The notes under the pieces are model-generated. The model worked only from the letters and a program-made list of their open reading frames with translations, was not told where the DNA came from and ran no database searches. From Saccharothrix sp. ALI-22-I (GTDB lineage Bacteria; Actinomycetota; Actinomycetes; Mycobacteriales; Pseudonocardiaceae), in NCBI RefSeq assembly GCF_001984175.1, contig NZ_MTQP01000052.1, forward strand, positions 62,001 through 126,000: 64,000 bases of DNA. The letters run 5' to 3'. This document shows, in pieces, positions 7,935 to 16,513 of the stretch. A program made the position numbers and the translations under genes. Every line of letters starts with the position of its first letter. The stretch's first letter is position 1.

Positions 7935-9317
7935 TTACTTGGACAGCTTCTCCGCGTCGAACACGACCTTGCCGTGCACGATCCGGTTGATCAGCCACAG
8001 CACCACGCCGGCGCCCAGCAGGTAGAGCGCGATCTCGTAGTCCGCCGACGCCCGGCCCGACAACGGGCTGGCCAGGTACGCGCACGCGAGCGCGCCCAGC
8101 ACCGGCACCCACGTCGGCGCGCGGAAGTGCTTGTGGTCCGCCTTCTCCTTGCGCAGCACCAACACCGCGACGTTGACGATGGTGAAGACGATCAGCAGCA
8201 GGAGCGCGGTCGTGCCGCCGAGCTTCGCGATGTCCGTGGTGGACACCAGGATGATCGCGACGCCCGAGGTGAACACGATCGAGATCCACGGCGTGCGGCG
8301 GAACGGGTGCACGGTGCCGAAGACCTTCGGGATGATCCGCTCGTTCGACATGCCGTAGATCAGCCGGCTGGCCATCAGCATGTTGATCAGCGCCGAGTTG
8401 ATGACCGCGAACAGGCCGATCAGCGAGAAGATCCACAGCGGGAAGCCCGGCGCGCCCACCTGCACGACCCTCAGCAGTGCCCCCGGCCCGGCCTTGGCCA
8501 GCTCGTCGGCCGGGATGAGCAGCGATGACGTGATCGCGACCAACACGTAGATCACTCCCGCGACGACCATGCCCCACAGCATGGCGCGCGGGAAGATGCG
8601 GACCGGCTCCCGGCACTCCTCGGCCATGTTCACCGAGTCCTCGAACCCGACCATCGCGAAGAACGCCAACGCGGTCGCGGCGGTGACGGCCACGAGCGGG
8701 CTCTGGTCGGGTGCCGGGTCGATCTGCGTGAGGCGGCTCGGATCGCCGTCGCCGGCCAGCACCGCGTAGACGCCGATCGCGATGATGATCAGCAGGCCGG
8801 ACAGCTCGATGCAGGTCAGGACGACGTTCGCCTTGACCGACTCGGACACGCCCCGGAAGTTGATCAGGGCGATGCCGATGATGAACAGGATCGCGACCAG
8901 GGTCGCGGTCACGGTGAACGTGTCGGAGAAGAACTCCCTGATGAGGGACTGGAGGTAGCCACGCCCGAACGTGAGCGCGGCGGACGACGCCGAGGTGATG
9001 CCCGAGCTCATCACCGCGAACGCCACCATGAAGGTGAGGAACTGGATCTTGAAGGCGCGGTTGGTGTAGAGCGCGGCGCCCGCTGCTCTGGGGTACTTGC
9101 CGACGAGTTCGAGGTAGCTGAACGCGGTCATGAAGGCCACCGCGAACGCGATCAGGAAGGGCAACCACAGCGCGCCGCCGATCAGACCCGCGACGTTGCC
9201 CGAAAGACCGTAGATGCCGACACCGAGGATGTCACCGATCACGAAGAACAGCAGCAGCTTCGGGCCGATGGCCCGCTTCAGTTCCGGTTGCGCCGGTGCG
9301 CTCGTCGCTTCCGCCAT
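7935..9317 (-). CDS. APC-family amino acid/polyamine permease
   Basis: A 460-residue integral membrane transporter with about 12 hydrophobic helices. The N-terminal helix-1 region (FFVIGDILGVGIYGLSG) matches the APC superfamily substrate-binding break, and GFEDSVNMAEECREP on helix 6 is typical. It probably imports amino acids or related amines. Start ATG 9317 (MAEATSAP). Monocistronic; no regulator is evident beside it. Confidence 0.88.
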   Translation of the reverse strand: MAEATSAPAQPELKRAIGPKLLLFFVIGDILGVGIYGLSGNVAGLIGGALWLPFLIAFAVAFMTAFSYLELVGKYPRAAGAALYTNRAFKIQFLTFMVAFAVMSSGITSASSAALTFGRGYLQSLIREFFSDTFTVTATLVAILFIIGIALINFRGVSESVKANVVLTCIELSGLLIIIAIGVYAVLAGDGDPSRLTQIDPAPDQSPLVAVTAATALAFFAMVGFEDSVNMAEECREPVRIFPRAMLWGMVVAGVIYVLVAITSSLLIPADELAKAGPGALLRVVQVGAPGFPLWIFSLIGLFAVINSALINMLMASRLIYGMSNERIIPKVFGTVHPFRRTPWISIVFTSGVAIILVSTTDIAKLGGTTALLLLIVFTIVNVAVLVLRKEKADHKHFRAPTWVPVLGALACAYLASPLSGRASADYEIALYLLGAGVVLWLINRIVHGKVVFDAEKLSK

Positions 9318-9388
9318 ACCCAGTGAGTGTGCCGGATCACAAAGGGGTCGGATAGTAGATTCCGCGCACCTTGGGCAAGTCTTGATAT

Positions 9389-9717
9389 TCAGGTAACAGC
9401 CCGCACCCGGCGATCAGTCCGGAGATCGGCTTCGGCCTGCGCGATGGCCTCGTCCAGCGCCTCCCGGAACGCCGCGATCTGCGACCGTTCGAGGAGGACG
9501 CTCTCCGCGCCGGAGGGCATGAACAGCGCCCTGTGGTGGCTGGGCACGCTCTCGAAGTCCAGCGTGAGGCCGAACAGCTCCTGCAACCCGTTCAGCACCC
9601 GCTGCCGGTGCTCGCGCAAGACGGCGTTGTAGGCATTGCTGTTTCGTAGCCCTGCTTGGCTTTGGGGTGTACGTCGAGGTACGCCTGGGCCAACGCCCGA
9701 CGGTCGTAGGTGATCAC
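9389..9717 (-). pseudogene. Frameshifted small gene coupled to MFS exporter
   Basis: A GTG at 9717 overlaps the MFS stop by 4 bp (GTGA) and opens a frame beginning VITYDRRALAQAYL. It ends after 41 codons at 9592-9594. A second frame, from about 9640 down to 9389, continues naturally as NAYNAVLREHRQRVLN and ends in DLRTDRRVRAVT. Joined, they give a hydrophilic protein of about 109 residues. A one-base change near 9632-9642 would restore it. It may be a true frameshift, an assembly error, or less likely a programmed shift. I do not recognise the family. Confidence 0.6.
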
Positions 9718-10979
9718 CCGGCTAGTTCAGCAGGCTTCGCCTTGAAGCGGTAACGCTTAATCGCGGGGATCGCGAGTACGGCCAGCCCAGTGGCCACCAC
9801 CACCAGGACACCGCCCAACGCGGTCGCGAGGCCGGGTCCGATCAGGGCGCCTGTGGTGCCGTGCAACAGATCCGCCAACCGGGGGCCGCCGGCCACGACG
9901 ACGATGAACACGCCCTGCATCCGGCCGCGCATCTCGTCCGTCGCCGCCGCCTGGAGGATCGCGCCGCGGAACACCATGCTGATCATGTCCGCCGCACCGC
10001 CGATGGCCAGGAACACCACGGCCAGCCACAAGGCGTGCGACAGACCGAACCCGATCATCGCCACACCCCACGCCACAACCGCGCAGACCACACCCACGCC
10101 ATGACGGCGCACCCGTGACGTCCAGCCCGACATCAGGCCGCACAGCATCGCGCCCAACGGAACGGCGGCGAACAGGAGTCCCAGCGCCAGCCCACCACCG
10201 GGCGGGTCGCCAAAGGTGTTCTCGGCCATCTCCGGGAACAGCGCCCGCGGCATCCCGAACACCATCGCGATGATGTCCAGCAGGAAGCTCGCCAACAGGA
10301 TTCGTTGCAGGGCCAGGTACTTGAAGCCGTCGACGACGTCCCGCAGACCGGCGCGCCGCGACGTGCCGCTCAACGGCGGCAGCGGCGGGAGTTTCCAGAC
10401 CGCCCAGATGGTGAGGGTCAACGCGATGGCGTCGGCCAGGTACAACGTCGACAGGCCGACCACCGGCATCAGCGCACCGGCCAGCATGGGGCCGAAGACG
10501 CCGCCGAACATCATCACCGTGGAACCGAGGGCGGCGGCGGCCGGGATCTGCTCGGTGGGCACCAGCCGCGCGATCGACGCCGTCCGGGCCGGGGCGTTCG
10601 CGGCGAAGAAGACCTGTTGCAGACCGAGCAGGGCGATCACCAGCCACACCGAGTCCGCGTGCAGCGCGGCCTGCAACCACAGCAGCACCGACGTGACCGC
10701 GATACCGCTGTTGGTGACGAGGAGCAGTTTGCGCCGGTCCACGACGTCCGCGATCGCGCCGCCGTACAACCCGAAGACCAGCAGCGGCACCAACGCCACA
10801 CCCGCCGACACGCCCACCCAGCCCGACGACCCGGTCAGGTCGTACACCTGCTTGGGCACCGCCACCGCGGTCAACTGGCTGCCGATGGCCGTGACGAGCG
10901 TCGACAGCCACAGCCTCCGGAACGCGACGACCTTCAGCGGTCGGGTGTCGATGGCGATCTTCCCCAGCACTCTCCGCAC
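9714..10979 (-). CDS. MFS transporter
   Basis: A 421-residue major facilitator with 12 predicted helices, of the MFS_3/EntS-like exporter group. The helix 2-3 loop has GGAIADVVDRRKLLL. It is expected to export small molecules using the proton gradient. Start GTG 10979 is preferred; another in-frame GTG lies at 10970. It is divergent from the two-component system at 11049, and the 69-bp gap contains GTTAG/CTAAC half-sites. The small broken gene downstream was translationally coupled to it. Confidence 0.85.
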   Translation of the reverse strand: MRRVLGKIAIDTRPLKVVAFRRLWLSTLVTAIGSQLTAVAVPKQVYDLTGSSGWVGVSAGVALVPLLVFGLYGGAIADVVDRRKLLLVTNSGIAVTSVLLWLQAALHADSVWLVIALLGLQQVFFAANAPARTASIARLVPTEQIPAAAALGSTVMMFGGVFGPMLAGALMPVVGLSTLYLADAIALTLTIWAVWKLPPLPPLSGTSRRAGLRDVVDGFKYLALQRILLASFLLDIIAMVFGMPRALFPEMAENTFGDPPGGGLALGLLFAAVPLGAMLCGLMSGWTSRVRRHGVGVVCAVVAWGVAMIGFGLSHALWLAVVFLAIGGAADMISMVFRGAILQAAATDEMRGRMQGVFIVVVAGGPRLADLLHGTTGALIGPGLATALGGVLVVVATGLAVLAIPAIKRYRFKAKPAELAG

Positions 10980-11048
10980 GGTCGTTAGCGTACGGCAACT
11001 AACAAAACCTTTACCGAGACGTGGGACACCGTCCGTAAGGTGCACGGT

Positions 11049-11708
11049 GTGCGGCTGCTCGTGGTCGAGGACGAAGTGCGGTTGGCGGAATCCCTGAAAG
11101 CGGGGCTGGAAGCCGAGGGTTACGCGGTGGACCTGGCGTTCACCGGGCCGGACGGGCTGTGGATGGCCTCGGAACACTCCTACGCGGCGATCGTGCTGGA
11201 CATCCTGTTACCCGGCCTGAACGGCTTCCGGGTCTGCCGGCGATTACGGGTGGCGGGGAACTCCACGCCGATCCTGATGCTCACCGCCAAGGACGGCGAG
11301 CTGGACGAGGCCGAGGCGTTGGACACCGGCGCCGACGACTTCCTGTCCAAGCCGTTCTCCTACGTCGTCTTCCTGGCCCGATTACGGGCCTTGATCCGGC
11401 GCGGTGGCTCGACCCGGCCGGGCGTGTTGCGGGTCGGCAAAGTCGAACTGGACCTGGCCACGCGGCAGTGCCGGTCCGACGGCGCGCTGGTCGGGTTGTC
11501 GGTCAAGGAGTTCAGCGTGCTGTCCTTCCTGCTGTCCCGGCCGGGTGAGGTGGTCAGCAAGGCCGATGTCCTGGCCGGGCTGTGGGACTTCGCCGCCACA
11601 CCCGATCCGAACCTGGTCGAGGTCTACGTCAGCTCGCTGCGGCGCAAGCTGGGCCGTGACGTCATCCGCACGGTGCGCGGCGCGGGGTACGTGGTGGCCC
11701 GTGGATAG
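11049..11708 (+). CDS. OmpR-family response regulator
   Basis: About 219 residues. The N-terminal receiver domain has the acidic pocket VVEDE, the phosphoacceptor Asp in IVLDILLPG, and the LSKPF Lys. The C-terminal winged helix ends in the usual TVRGAGYVV. Start GTG 11049 (VRLLVVEDE) fits the family; GTG 11040 is an in-frame alternative 9 bp upstream. It overlaps the histidine kinase gene by 8 bp. Direct repeats downstream of the operon suggest it controls the DUF2079 gene. Confidence 0.92.
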   Translation: MRLLVVEDEVRLAESLKAGLEAEGYAVDLAFTGPDGLWMASEHSYAAIVLDILLPGLNGFRVCRRLRVAGNSTPILMLTAKDGELDEAEALDTGADDFLSKPFSYVVFLARLRALIRRGGSTRPGVLRVGKVELDLATRQCRSDGALVGLSVKEFSVLSFLLSRPGEVVSKADVLAGLWDFAATPDPNLVEVYVSSLRRKLGRDVIRTVRGAGYVVARG

Positions 11709-12930
11709 GGTCCGGATCGCCTTCGCCGCCGTCGTGGTCTTCGGCGCGTTGCTGGCGGCGGGCGCGTCGTGGCTGGTCGAGCAGATGGAACTCCAGGTGG
11801 AGCGGCAGATCGTCGCCAACGCCGACGCGCGCGCCGCCGACGGCGCACGCCGGCTCGCCCGGCTGATCGACACCACCGGGGACCCGGCGGCGTTGCGGTC
11901 GGTCGGCGTTCTGATCGGGCCGTTCGAAGTGGTCGAGGCGGTCGATGCGTACAAGGTTGTCGCGAGCTGTCCCGCGATGGAATACCCCGGCAAGCTCAGC
12001 AACCCGACAACCAGCTTGTCGCAGGTACTGGCCAAGGCCGGCGAAACCGTGTCCGTGCTCTACCTGTTCGACGACGAAAGTGCCGCGGAGTGCGTGCCGC
12101 CCGACCCGTCGCGCAACAACGACCTGCTGGAGGTCCGCGTCGGGAGAGCCGACACGAGCGACGGGCGGCACATCGTCTACGTGGCCGCGCCGATCGACGC
12201 CGGCGACAAGACCGCCGTGGACGGCGTGCGGGAGGTGCTCCAGACGGTGGTTCCGGCCGCCGCGCTGCTGATCGGCGTGCTGGCGTGGCTCGCGGTGACC
12301 ACGAGCGACACGCTTGTCCGGCTGGGCGCGACCCTTGATCGGCAACGGCGGTTCACGTCGGACGCCTCGCACGAGCTGCGCACGCCACTCGCCTCGGCAC
12401 GCACCCAACTGGAAGTGCTGCTCGCCCACCCCGACCGGGTCGACTGGCGGCGGACCGCCGAGAACACCGTGCTGGACCTGGACCGGATGCAGGCCGTCGT
12501 CACCGACCTGCTGTTCCTCGCCCGGCTGGAAGGTCCGGCGGCCACCGAGCGGGTCGATCTGGCCGCCCTGGTCGGCGTGCCCGGACCGGTCGAGGTGATG
12601 GGCGACCGTTCCCACCTGGAACGGGTGGTGCGCAACCTGCTCGACAACGCCGAGCGGCACGCGTCGTCGCACGTCGAGGTGACCGTGGTGGTCGAGGGCG
12701 GCACGGCGGTGCTCCGGGTCGCGGACGACGGGCCGGGCATCCCGGAGGCGGACCGGGAACGGGTCTTCGAGCGGTTCGTCCGGCTCGACGAGGGCCGGGC
12801 CAGGGACGAGGGCGGCGCCGGGCTCGGGTTGGCGATCGTGCGCGAGGGCGTGCTGGCGCACGGCGGCACGGTCGGCATCGAGGACAGCGACCGGGGCACG
12901 GTGGTGGCGGTCCGGCTGCCTCTTGCCTGA
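11701..12930 (+). CDS. Sensor histidine kinase
   Basis: A 409-residue membrane kinase partnering the response regulator. TM1 spans about residues 5-25. A roughly 155-residue extracytoplasmic sensor contains two cysteines. TM2 spans about 182-200, and a short linker without a clear HAMP domain follows. The H-box has His224 (SDASHELRTPLAS). The ATPase domain has the N-box LLDNAERH, G1 DDGPGIPE and G2 GAGLGLAIV. Start GTG 11701 overlaps the regulator gene. The stimulus is unknown; the divergent exporter and DUF2079 neighbour hint at envelope stress. Confidence 0.9.
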   Translation: MDRVRIAFAAVVVFGALLAAGASWLVEQMELQVERQIVANADARAADGARRLARLIDTTGDPAALRSVGVLIGPFEVVEAVDAYKVVASCPAMEYPGKLSNPTTSLSQVLAKAGETVSVLYLFDDESAAECVPPDPSRNNDLLEVRVGRADTSDGRHIVYVAAPIDAGDKTAVDGVREVLQTVVPAAALLIGVLAWLAVTTSDTLVRLGATLDRQRRFTSDASHELRTPLASARTQLEVLLAHPDRVDWRRTAENTVLDLDRMQAVVTDLLFLARLEGPAATERVDLAALVGVPGPVEVMGDRSHLERVVRNLLDNAERHASSHVEVTVVVEGGTAVLRVADDGPGIPEADRERVFERFVRLDEGRARDEGGAGLGLAIVREGVLAHGGTVGIEDSDRGTVVAVRLPLA

Positions 12931-12937
12931 AGGGTTC

Positions 12938-12964
12938 TTCAGGCGGTTTCAGGTGTGGTTCAGC
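12938..12964 (+). promoter_or_regulatory. Direct repeats, probable OmpR-type binding site
   Basis: TTCAGG at 12938-12943, TTCAGG at 12948-12953 and TTCAGc at 12959-12964 are spaced 10 and 11 bp, one helical turn each. That is the usual layout for winged-helix response regulators. They lie in the 56-bp gap between the kinase stop and the DUF2079 start, so the adjacent regulator is the obvious binder (inference). Confidence 0.65.
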
Positions 12965-12986
12965 GTGGTCCACCGAGGCTGCGGTC

Positions 12987-14258
12987 GTGCTCACGCAGAC
13001 CCGGATCACGGTTCGTTCGGCGTACGTCGTCGCGCTCGGCTTGTCCGCGCTCTACACCTCGTACGCGCTGTGGCGGCACCACTCGTTCCAGAGCACCGGG
13101 TTCGACCTGGGGATCTTCGAGCAGGCCGTCCGCTCCTACGCGGCCGGGCGGTGGCCGACGGCCGATCTGAAAGGCCCCGGTTTCCCGCTGCTGGGCGACC
13201 ACTTCCACCCGGTGCTCGCCCTGCTCGCGCCGCTGTACCTGGTGGTGCCGCGCGCGGAGACGTTGTTGGTGGCGCAGGCCTTGCTGCTCGCCGCGTCGGC
13301 CATCCCGGTGACCAGGTTCGCGGTGGACCGGCTCGGGGCGCGCGGTGTGGTGGTCGGGGTGGCGTACGGGTTCTCGTGGGGTTTGCACAACGCCGTCGCG
13401 TTCGACTTCCACGAGGTGGCGTTCGCGGTGCCCCTGCTGGCGTTCTCGCTGGAGGCCCTGGCGCGGGAGCAGTGGGGCCGGGCGGTGGCGTGGGCGTTGC
13501 CGCTCGTCCTGGTGAAGGAGGACCTGGGGCTGACCGTTGCGGTGATCGGCCTGTACCTGGTGTGGCGCGGGGTCGGGCGCGGTTGGGCGGTGGCGGTGTT
13601 CGGGGTGACGGCGTTCGCCGTGGTCGTGTTCGCGGTGTTGCCGGCGGTCAACCCGGCCGGCGGCTACTCGTACTGGGGTGAACTGTCCGCGACGAACGGG
13701 TTGGGGTGGCTTCGCGCGCTCACCGTGTTCGCCTTGCTCGCGCCCACCGGGTTCCTGGCCGCACGGTCGCCGTTGATCGTCATCGCGATGCCCACGCTGG
13801 CCTGGCGGTTCGCCTCCGGCAACCCGGCGCACTGGGGCATCGAGCACCATTACAGCGCGGTGCTCATGCCGGTGGTGTTCATCGCGTTCATCGCGGTGGG
13901 GCCGCGCAAGGTGTGGCTGAGCGCGGCGGTCACGGCGGTGTTCACCCTGGTCCTACTGCTGCGGCCCGCACCTCAGCCGGTGTGGGACGCGGCGCAGCAG
14001 AAAGCCACGGCGAGGGTGTTGGCGATGATCCCGGACGACGCCGACGTGGCCGCGTCGAACCGGCTCGCGCCGCACCTCACCGGACGGTGCCGGGTGTCGC
14101 TGTTCCCCCGCCTGCTCGACGCCGAGTGGCTGGTCGTGGCGCGGCCGTCGCCGGGCTGGCCGGTGCCGGCCGACGAAGAAGCGCGACTGGTGGAAACTGC
14201 CTCCGCCACGCATCGAGTGGTGGCCGAGGCCGGTCACGTCGTGCTGCTGCGCATCTGA
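12987..14258 (+). CDS. DUF2079 family membrane protein
   Basis: A 423-residue polytopic membrane protein with roughly ten hydrophobic helices. The N-terminal STGFDLGIFEQAV and GDHFHPVLALLAP motifs are the hallmark of DUF2079, which resembles GT-C glycosyltransferases. The acidic residue pattern near the first loop fits a lipid-linked sugar-transfer activity, but no member is well characterised as far as I know. Start GTG 12987 has a GAGG about 8 bp upstream. It follows the two-component genes and probably is their target. Confidence 0.82.
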   Translation: MLTQTRITVRSAYVVALGLSALYTSYALWRHHSFQSTGFDLGIFEQAVRSYAAGRWPTADLKGPGFPLLGDHFHPVLALLAPLYLVVPRAETLLVAQALLLAASAIPVTRFAVDRLGARGVVVGVAYGFSWGLHNAVAFDFHEVAFAVPLLAFSLEALAREQWGRAVAWALPLVLVKEDLGLTVAVIGLYLVWRGVGRGWAVAVFGVTAFAVVVFAVLPAVNPAGGYSYWGELSATNGLGWLRALTVFALLAPTGFLAARSPLIVIAMPTLAWRFASGNPAHWGIEHHYSAVLMPVVFIAFIAVGPRKVWLSAAVTAVFTLVLLLRPAPQPVWDAAQQKATARVLAMIPDDADVAASNRLAPHLTGRCRVSLFPRLLDAEWLVVARPSPGWPVPADEEARLVETASATHRVVAEAGHVVLLRI

Positions 14259-14282
14259 GGCTTGAAGTCCAAGACACGAAAC

Positions 14283-14318
14283 GGCCTCCGCCCCACCGTG
14301 AGTGGTGGGGCGGAGGCC
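14283..14318. terminator. Perfect 15-bp terminator hairpin
   Basis: GGCCTCCGCCCCACC (14283-14297) pairs perfectly with 14304-14318 around a 6-nt loop. It lies between the convergent DUF2079 and pdxH genes and should terminate both. Confidence 0.88.
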
Positions 14319-14336
14319 GATCGGGTCGTGCGGCGC

Positions 14337-14993
14337 CTAGGGCGCGATCCGCTGGACTTCCCAGCCGTCGCGGCCGAGGCGGAAGCGGAGGCGGTCGTGC
14401 ATGCGGTCGCGGCGGCCCTGCCAGAACTCGACCTCTTCGGGCCGGATGCGCCAGCCGCCCCAGTGCGGGGGTACCGGTACTCGGTCGGCATCGGCGAACT
14501 GCCGCTCGACCTTGTTGAGCGCGCTCTCCAAAGTGGTGCGTCCGCTGACCACGCGGGACTGCGGCGACGCCCAGGCGCCCAGCTGCGAACCACGCGGCCG
14601 GCTCTCCCAGTACCGCGCGGTCTCGGCCGGGCCGACCTTCTCGACCGTGCCGCGCACGTGGGCCTGCCGCTGCATGGCGAACCACGGGAACGTGGCGGAG
14701 GCGTACCGCGTGGCCATCAGGTCGTGGCTCTTGGCGGAGGTGTAGTTGGTGAAGAACACCAGACCCCGCTCGTCGAGCCCCTTGGCGAGCACGGTGCGGG
14801 ACGACGGGCGGCCCTCGGGATCGGCCGTCGCGAGGACCATCGCGTTCGGCTCGGGCAGACCCGCGCCGGCGGCCTGGTCCAGCCACAGCTGCAACTGTTC
14901 GTGCCAGCTGGCGGCCAGGTCGCTCTCTGTGAGCGAGCCCTGCTCGTAGGACACGCGCATAGACGGCAACGCAATGTTCGTCGTCTCCGACAT
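14337..14993 (-). CDS. pdxH: Pyridoxamine 5'-phosphate oxidase
   Basis: A 218-residue FMN enzyme oxidising pyridoxamine or pyridoxine 5'-phosphate to pyridoxal 5'-phosphate. Typical segments are PNAMVLATAD, RPSSRTVLAKG, FFTNYTSAKS and the C-terminal FWQGRRDRMHDRLRF. Start ATG 14993 (MSETTNIA) has GGGAGG upstream. It lies 48 bp after ureD on the same strand, so it may be read from the ureD transcript. PLP made here serves SerC, encoded nearby, among many others. Confidence 0.95.
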   Translation of the reverse strand: MSETTNIALPSMRVSYEQGSLTESDLAASWHEQLQLWLDQAAGAGLPEPNAMVLATADPEGRPSSRTVLAKGLDERGLVFFTNYTSAKSHDLMATRYASATFPWFAMQRQAHVRGTVEKVGPAETARYWESRPRGSQLGAWASPQSRVVSGRTTLESALNKVERQFADADRVPVPPHWGGWRIRPEEVEFWQGRRDRMHDRLRFRLGRDGWEVQRIAP

Positions 14994-15041
14994 CCCGACC
15001 TCCCGGAGCGTAATTCGGCCTGGCCAAGGCACTCGTGGCGC

Positions 15042-15926
15042 CTAGCGATCCAGCGACGGTACGGGTTTACCGCCCGACGCGAAACCGCCCGCACGGTGAT
15101 GACCGCCACCCGATCCGTGACTTTCGGTGTGATCCGGGGCTCGGAATCGAGTACGGGATCGAGTCAGAAGCGCGGCCGACCCGGGATGTTTACTGCGCGC
15201 AACATTCAGAGCGCGCTCCACCGTCACCGCGTCGTCGGCCACGGCGGTCGTCAAGCTGCCGCCGCGCGCCAGCGGAACCAGGGACCACCAGTCCTCTGAA
15301 ACCGCTCCCGGAAGGTCTTCGCCCCAACACAGCAGTTCGGTGCCGAGCACTCTGCGCCCGACCAGACCGGCCGGGCTTCGGTCCACTTCGGGCGTTCCCA
15401 GATGAGATGTCTGCTTGATTACCGGGCCGTTTCTCCGCACGTCGAGCGTCGTGCTGAGCAACCCGGCCCGCTCGTTCAAACGCCCCAACACGAGAATTTC
15501 CCGCGTACGCAGTCGCGCGTCTTCCGCTATCCGCGCGCGGAACACCGCTTCGTGGCACGCTCGGGACGTGATGACGGTGGGCTCCGGCAGGTATTCCAAC
15601 GACGCGCCCTCGGCCAATTCCACTTCGACGAGCGCACGGCTGCCGCCGGGGTGTTGGCCGGGCAACGCCAGCGTCGCGGCCACTCCGCGCAGCTCCAGCG
15701 CCGCGCCGGGCCCGACCCGGATGTGCAACTCCAGGTCGTCACCGCCCAGCGGAGCGGTGATCGAGCTCACCAGGTGCACGAGCGCGGCTTCGTCAGGTCC
15801 GCCGGCCGACTGCCGGCTCCGGCCGCGGTGAGGCACGAGGCGAAGCGGCGCCATCGAACGCATCTCGCGCACCACGGTTCGCCCATTCGGGTCGCATTCC
15901 ACGGTGAGATGAGCCCGCGCCCTCAC
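15042..15926 (-). CDS. ureD: Urease accessory protein UreD
   Basis: A 294-residue urease maturation scaffold that forms the UreDFG complex loading nickel into urease. Recognisable parts include LVSSITAPLGGDDLELHIRVGPGA and the conserved RTREILVLGR. Start GTG 15926 (VRARAHLTVECD) was preferred over the longer frame because AGGGG precedes it. The last 45 or so residues, after ALNVARSK, are Gly/His-rich and use codons rare in the body of the gene (AGT, AAA, CAT), so the native stop may have been lost. It is separated from ureG by an oppositely oriented gene, unlike the usual ureABCFGD order. Confidence 0.88.
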   Translation of the reverse strand: MRARAHLTVECDPNGRTVVREMRSMAPLRLVPHRGRSRQSAGGPDEAALVHLVSSITAPLGGDDLELHIRVGPGAALELRGVAATLALPGQHPGGSRALVEVELAEGASLEYLPEPTVITSRACHEAVFRARIAEDARLRTREILVLGRLNERAGLLSTTLDVRRNGPVIKQTSHLGTPEVDRSPAGLVGRRVLGTELLCWGEDLPGAVSEDWWSLVPLARGGSLTTAVADDAVTVERALNVARSKHPGSAALLTRSRTRFRAPDHTESHGSGGGHHRAGGFASGGKPVPSLDR

Positions 15927-16003
15927 GAACGCAACCCCTGTGACCCCCGACACGTCCCCCCAAAGGGCGGGATTTCCGCCCACGAATCTCGGGAGAGATC
16001 GTG

Positions 16004-16513
16004 ATGAGGAGATTTGTCGCCACCGCCGTGGCGGTGGCAGCCGTACTCGCGGGGACCGGTGGCGTCGCCGTGGCGCAGCCGGGCGAGGTCACCACGTGCC
16101 AGTCGGTGGACCTCGACATCAGGTTCGGCCGTGTCGAGGGCGCGGCGGGCACGGTGTACCGGGAGGTCGTGCTCACCAACCGGGGACTGCGCACGTGCGT
16201 GCTGCGCGGCTACCCCGGTGTGTCCTATGTGGACGCCGACGGCAACCAGGTGGGCGCCGCCGCCGTACGTGCCGGCGAACGGGGAACGCTGCTCACCCTG
16301 CCGCACGGCGCCGCGGCCGTCTCGGACGTCGGGTTCGCCCAGATCGACAACTTCGACCCGGACGTGTGCGACAAGACGCCCGTGTGGGGTGTCCGCGTGT
16401 TCCCGCCGGACGCGACCGAGCCGCTGTACCTGGCCATGGCGGACCAGTACGGCTGCGCCGGCGACGTCAGCCCGTTCGGCGATCAACTGACCGCCGCGAG
16501 CGTGCGGAGCTGA
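16004..16513 (+). CDS. Secreted DUF4232-like protein
   Basis: A 169-residue exported protein. A signal peptide ([17 protein letters not shown], cleavage near AQPG) is followed by a domain with [19 protein letters not shown], typical of DUF4232. Four cysteines could form two disulfides. Start ATG 16004 is set by GGGAG at 15991; a GTG lies 3 bp earlier. It sits between ureD and ureG on the opposite strand and overlaps ureG tail to tail by 31 bp, so it looks like an insertion into an ancestral urease operon. Function unknown. Confidence 0.8.
   Translation: MRRFVATAVAVAAVLAGTGGVAVAQPGEVTTCQSVDLDIRFGRVEGAAGTVYREVVLTNRGLRTCVLRGYPGVSYVDADGNQVGAAAVRAGERGTLLTLPHGAAAVSDVGFAQIDNFDPDVCDKTPVWGVRVFPPDATEPLYLAMADQYGCAGDVSPFGDQLTAASVRS

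Noticed and set aside
7935..9168. Arg/Pro-rich frames antisense or in alternative frames to real genes
   Set aside because: High-GC DNA produces long shadow frames; they lack domains, RBS and normal codon position bias. The same applies to many such frames across the window.
9592..9717. The 41-codon frame after the MFS gene as an independent small protein
   Set aside because: Coding character continues in the next frame across a one-base shift, so a frameshifted longer gene is simpler.
10984..11003. GTTAG/CTAAC half-sites between MFS and response regulator as a firm operator
   Set aside because: Only 5-bp arms with a 10-bp unpaired spacer; too weak to call alone.
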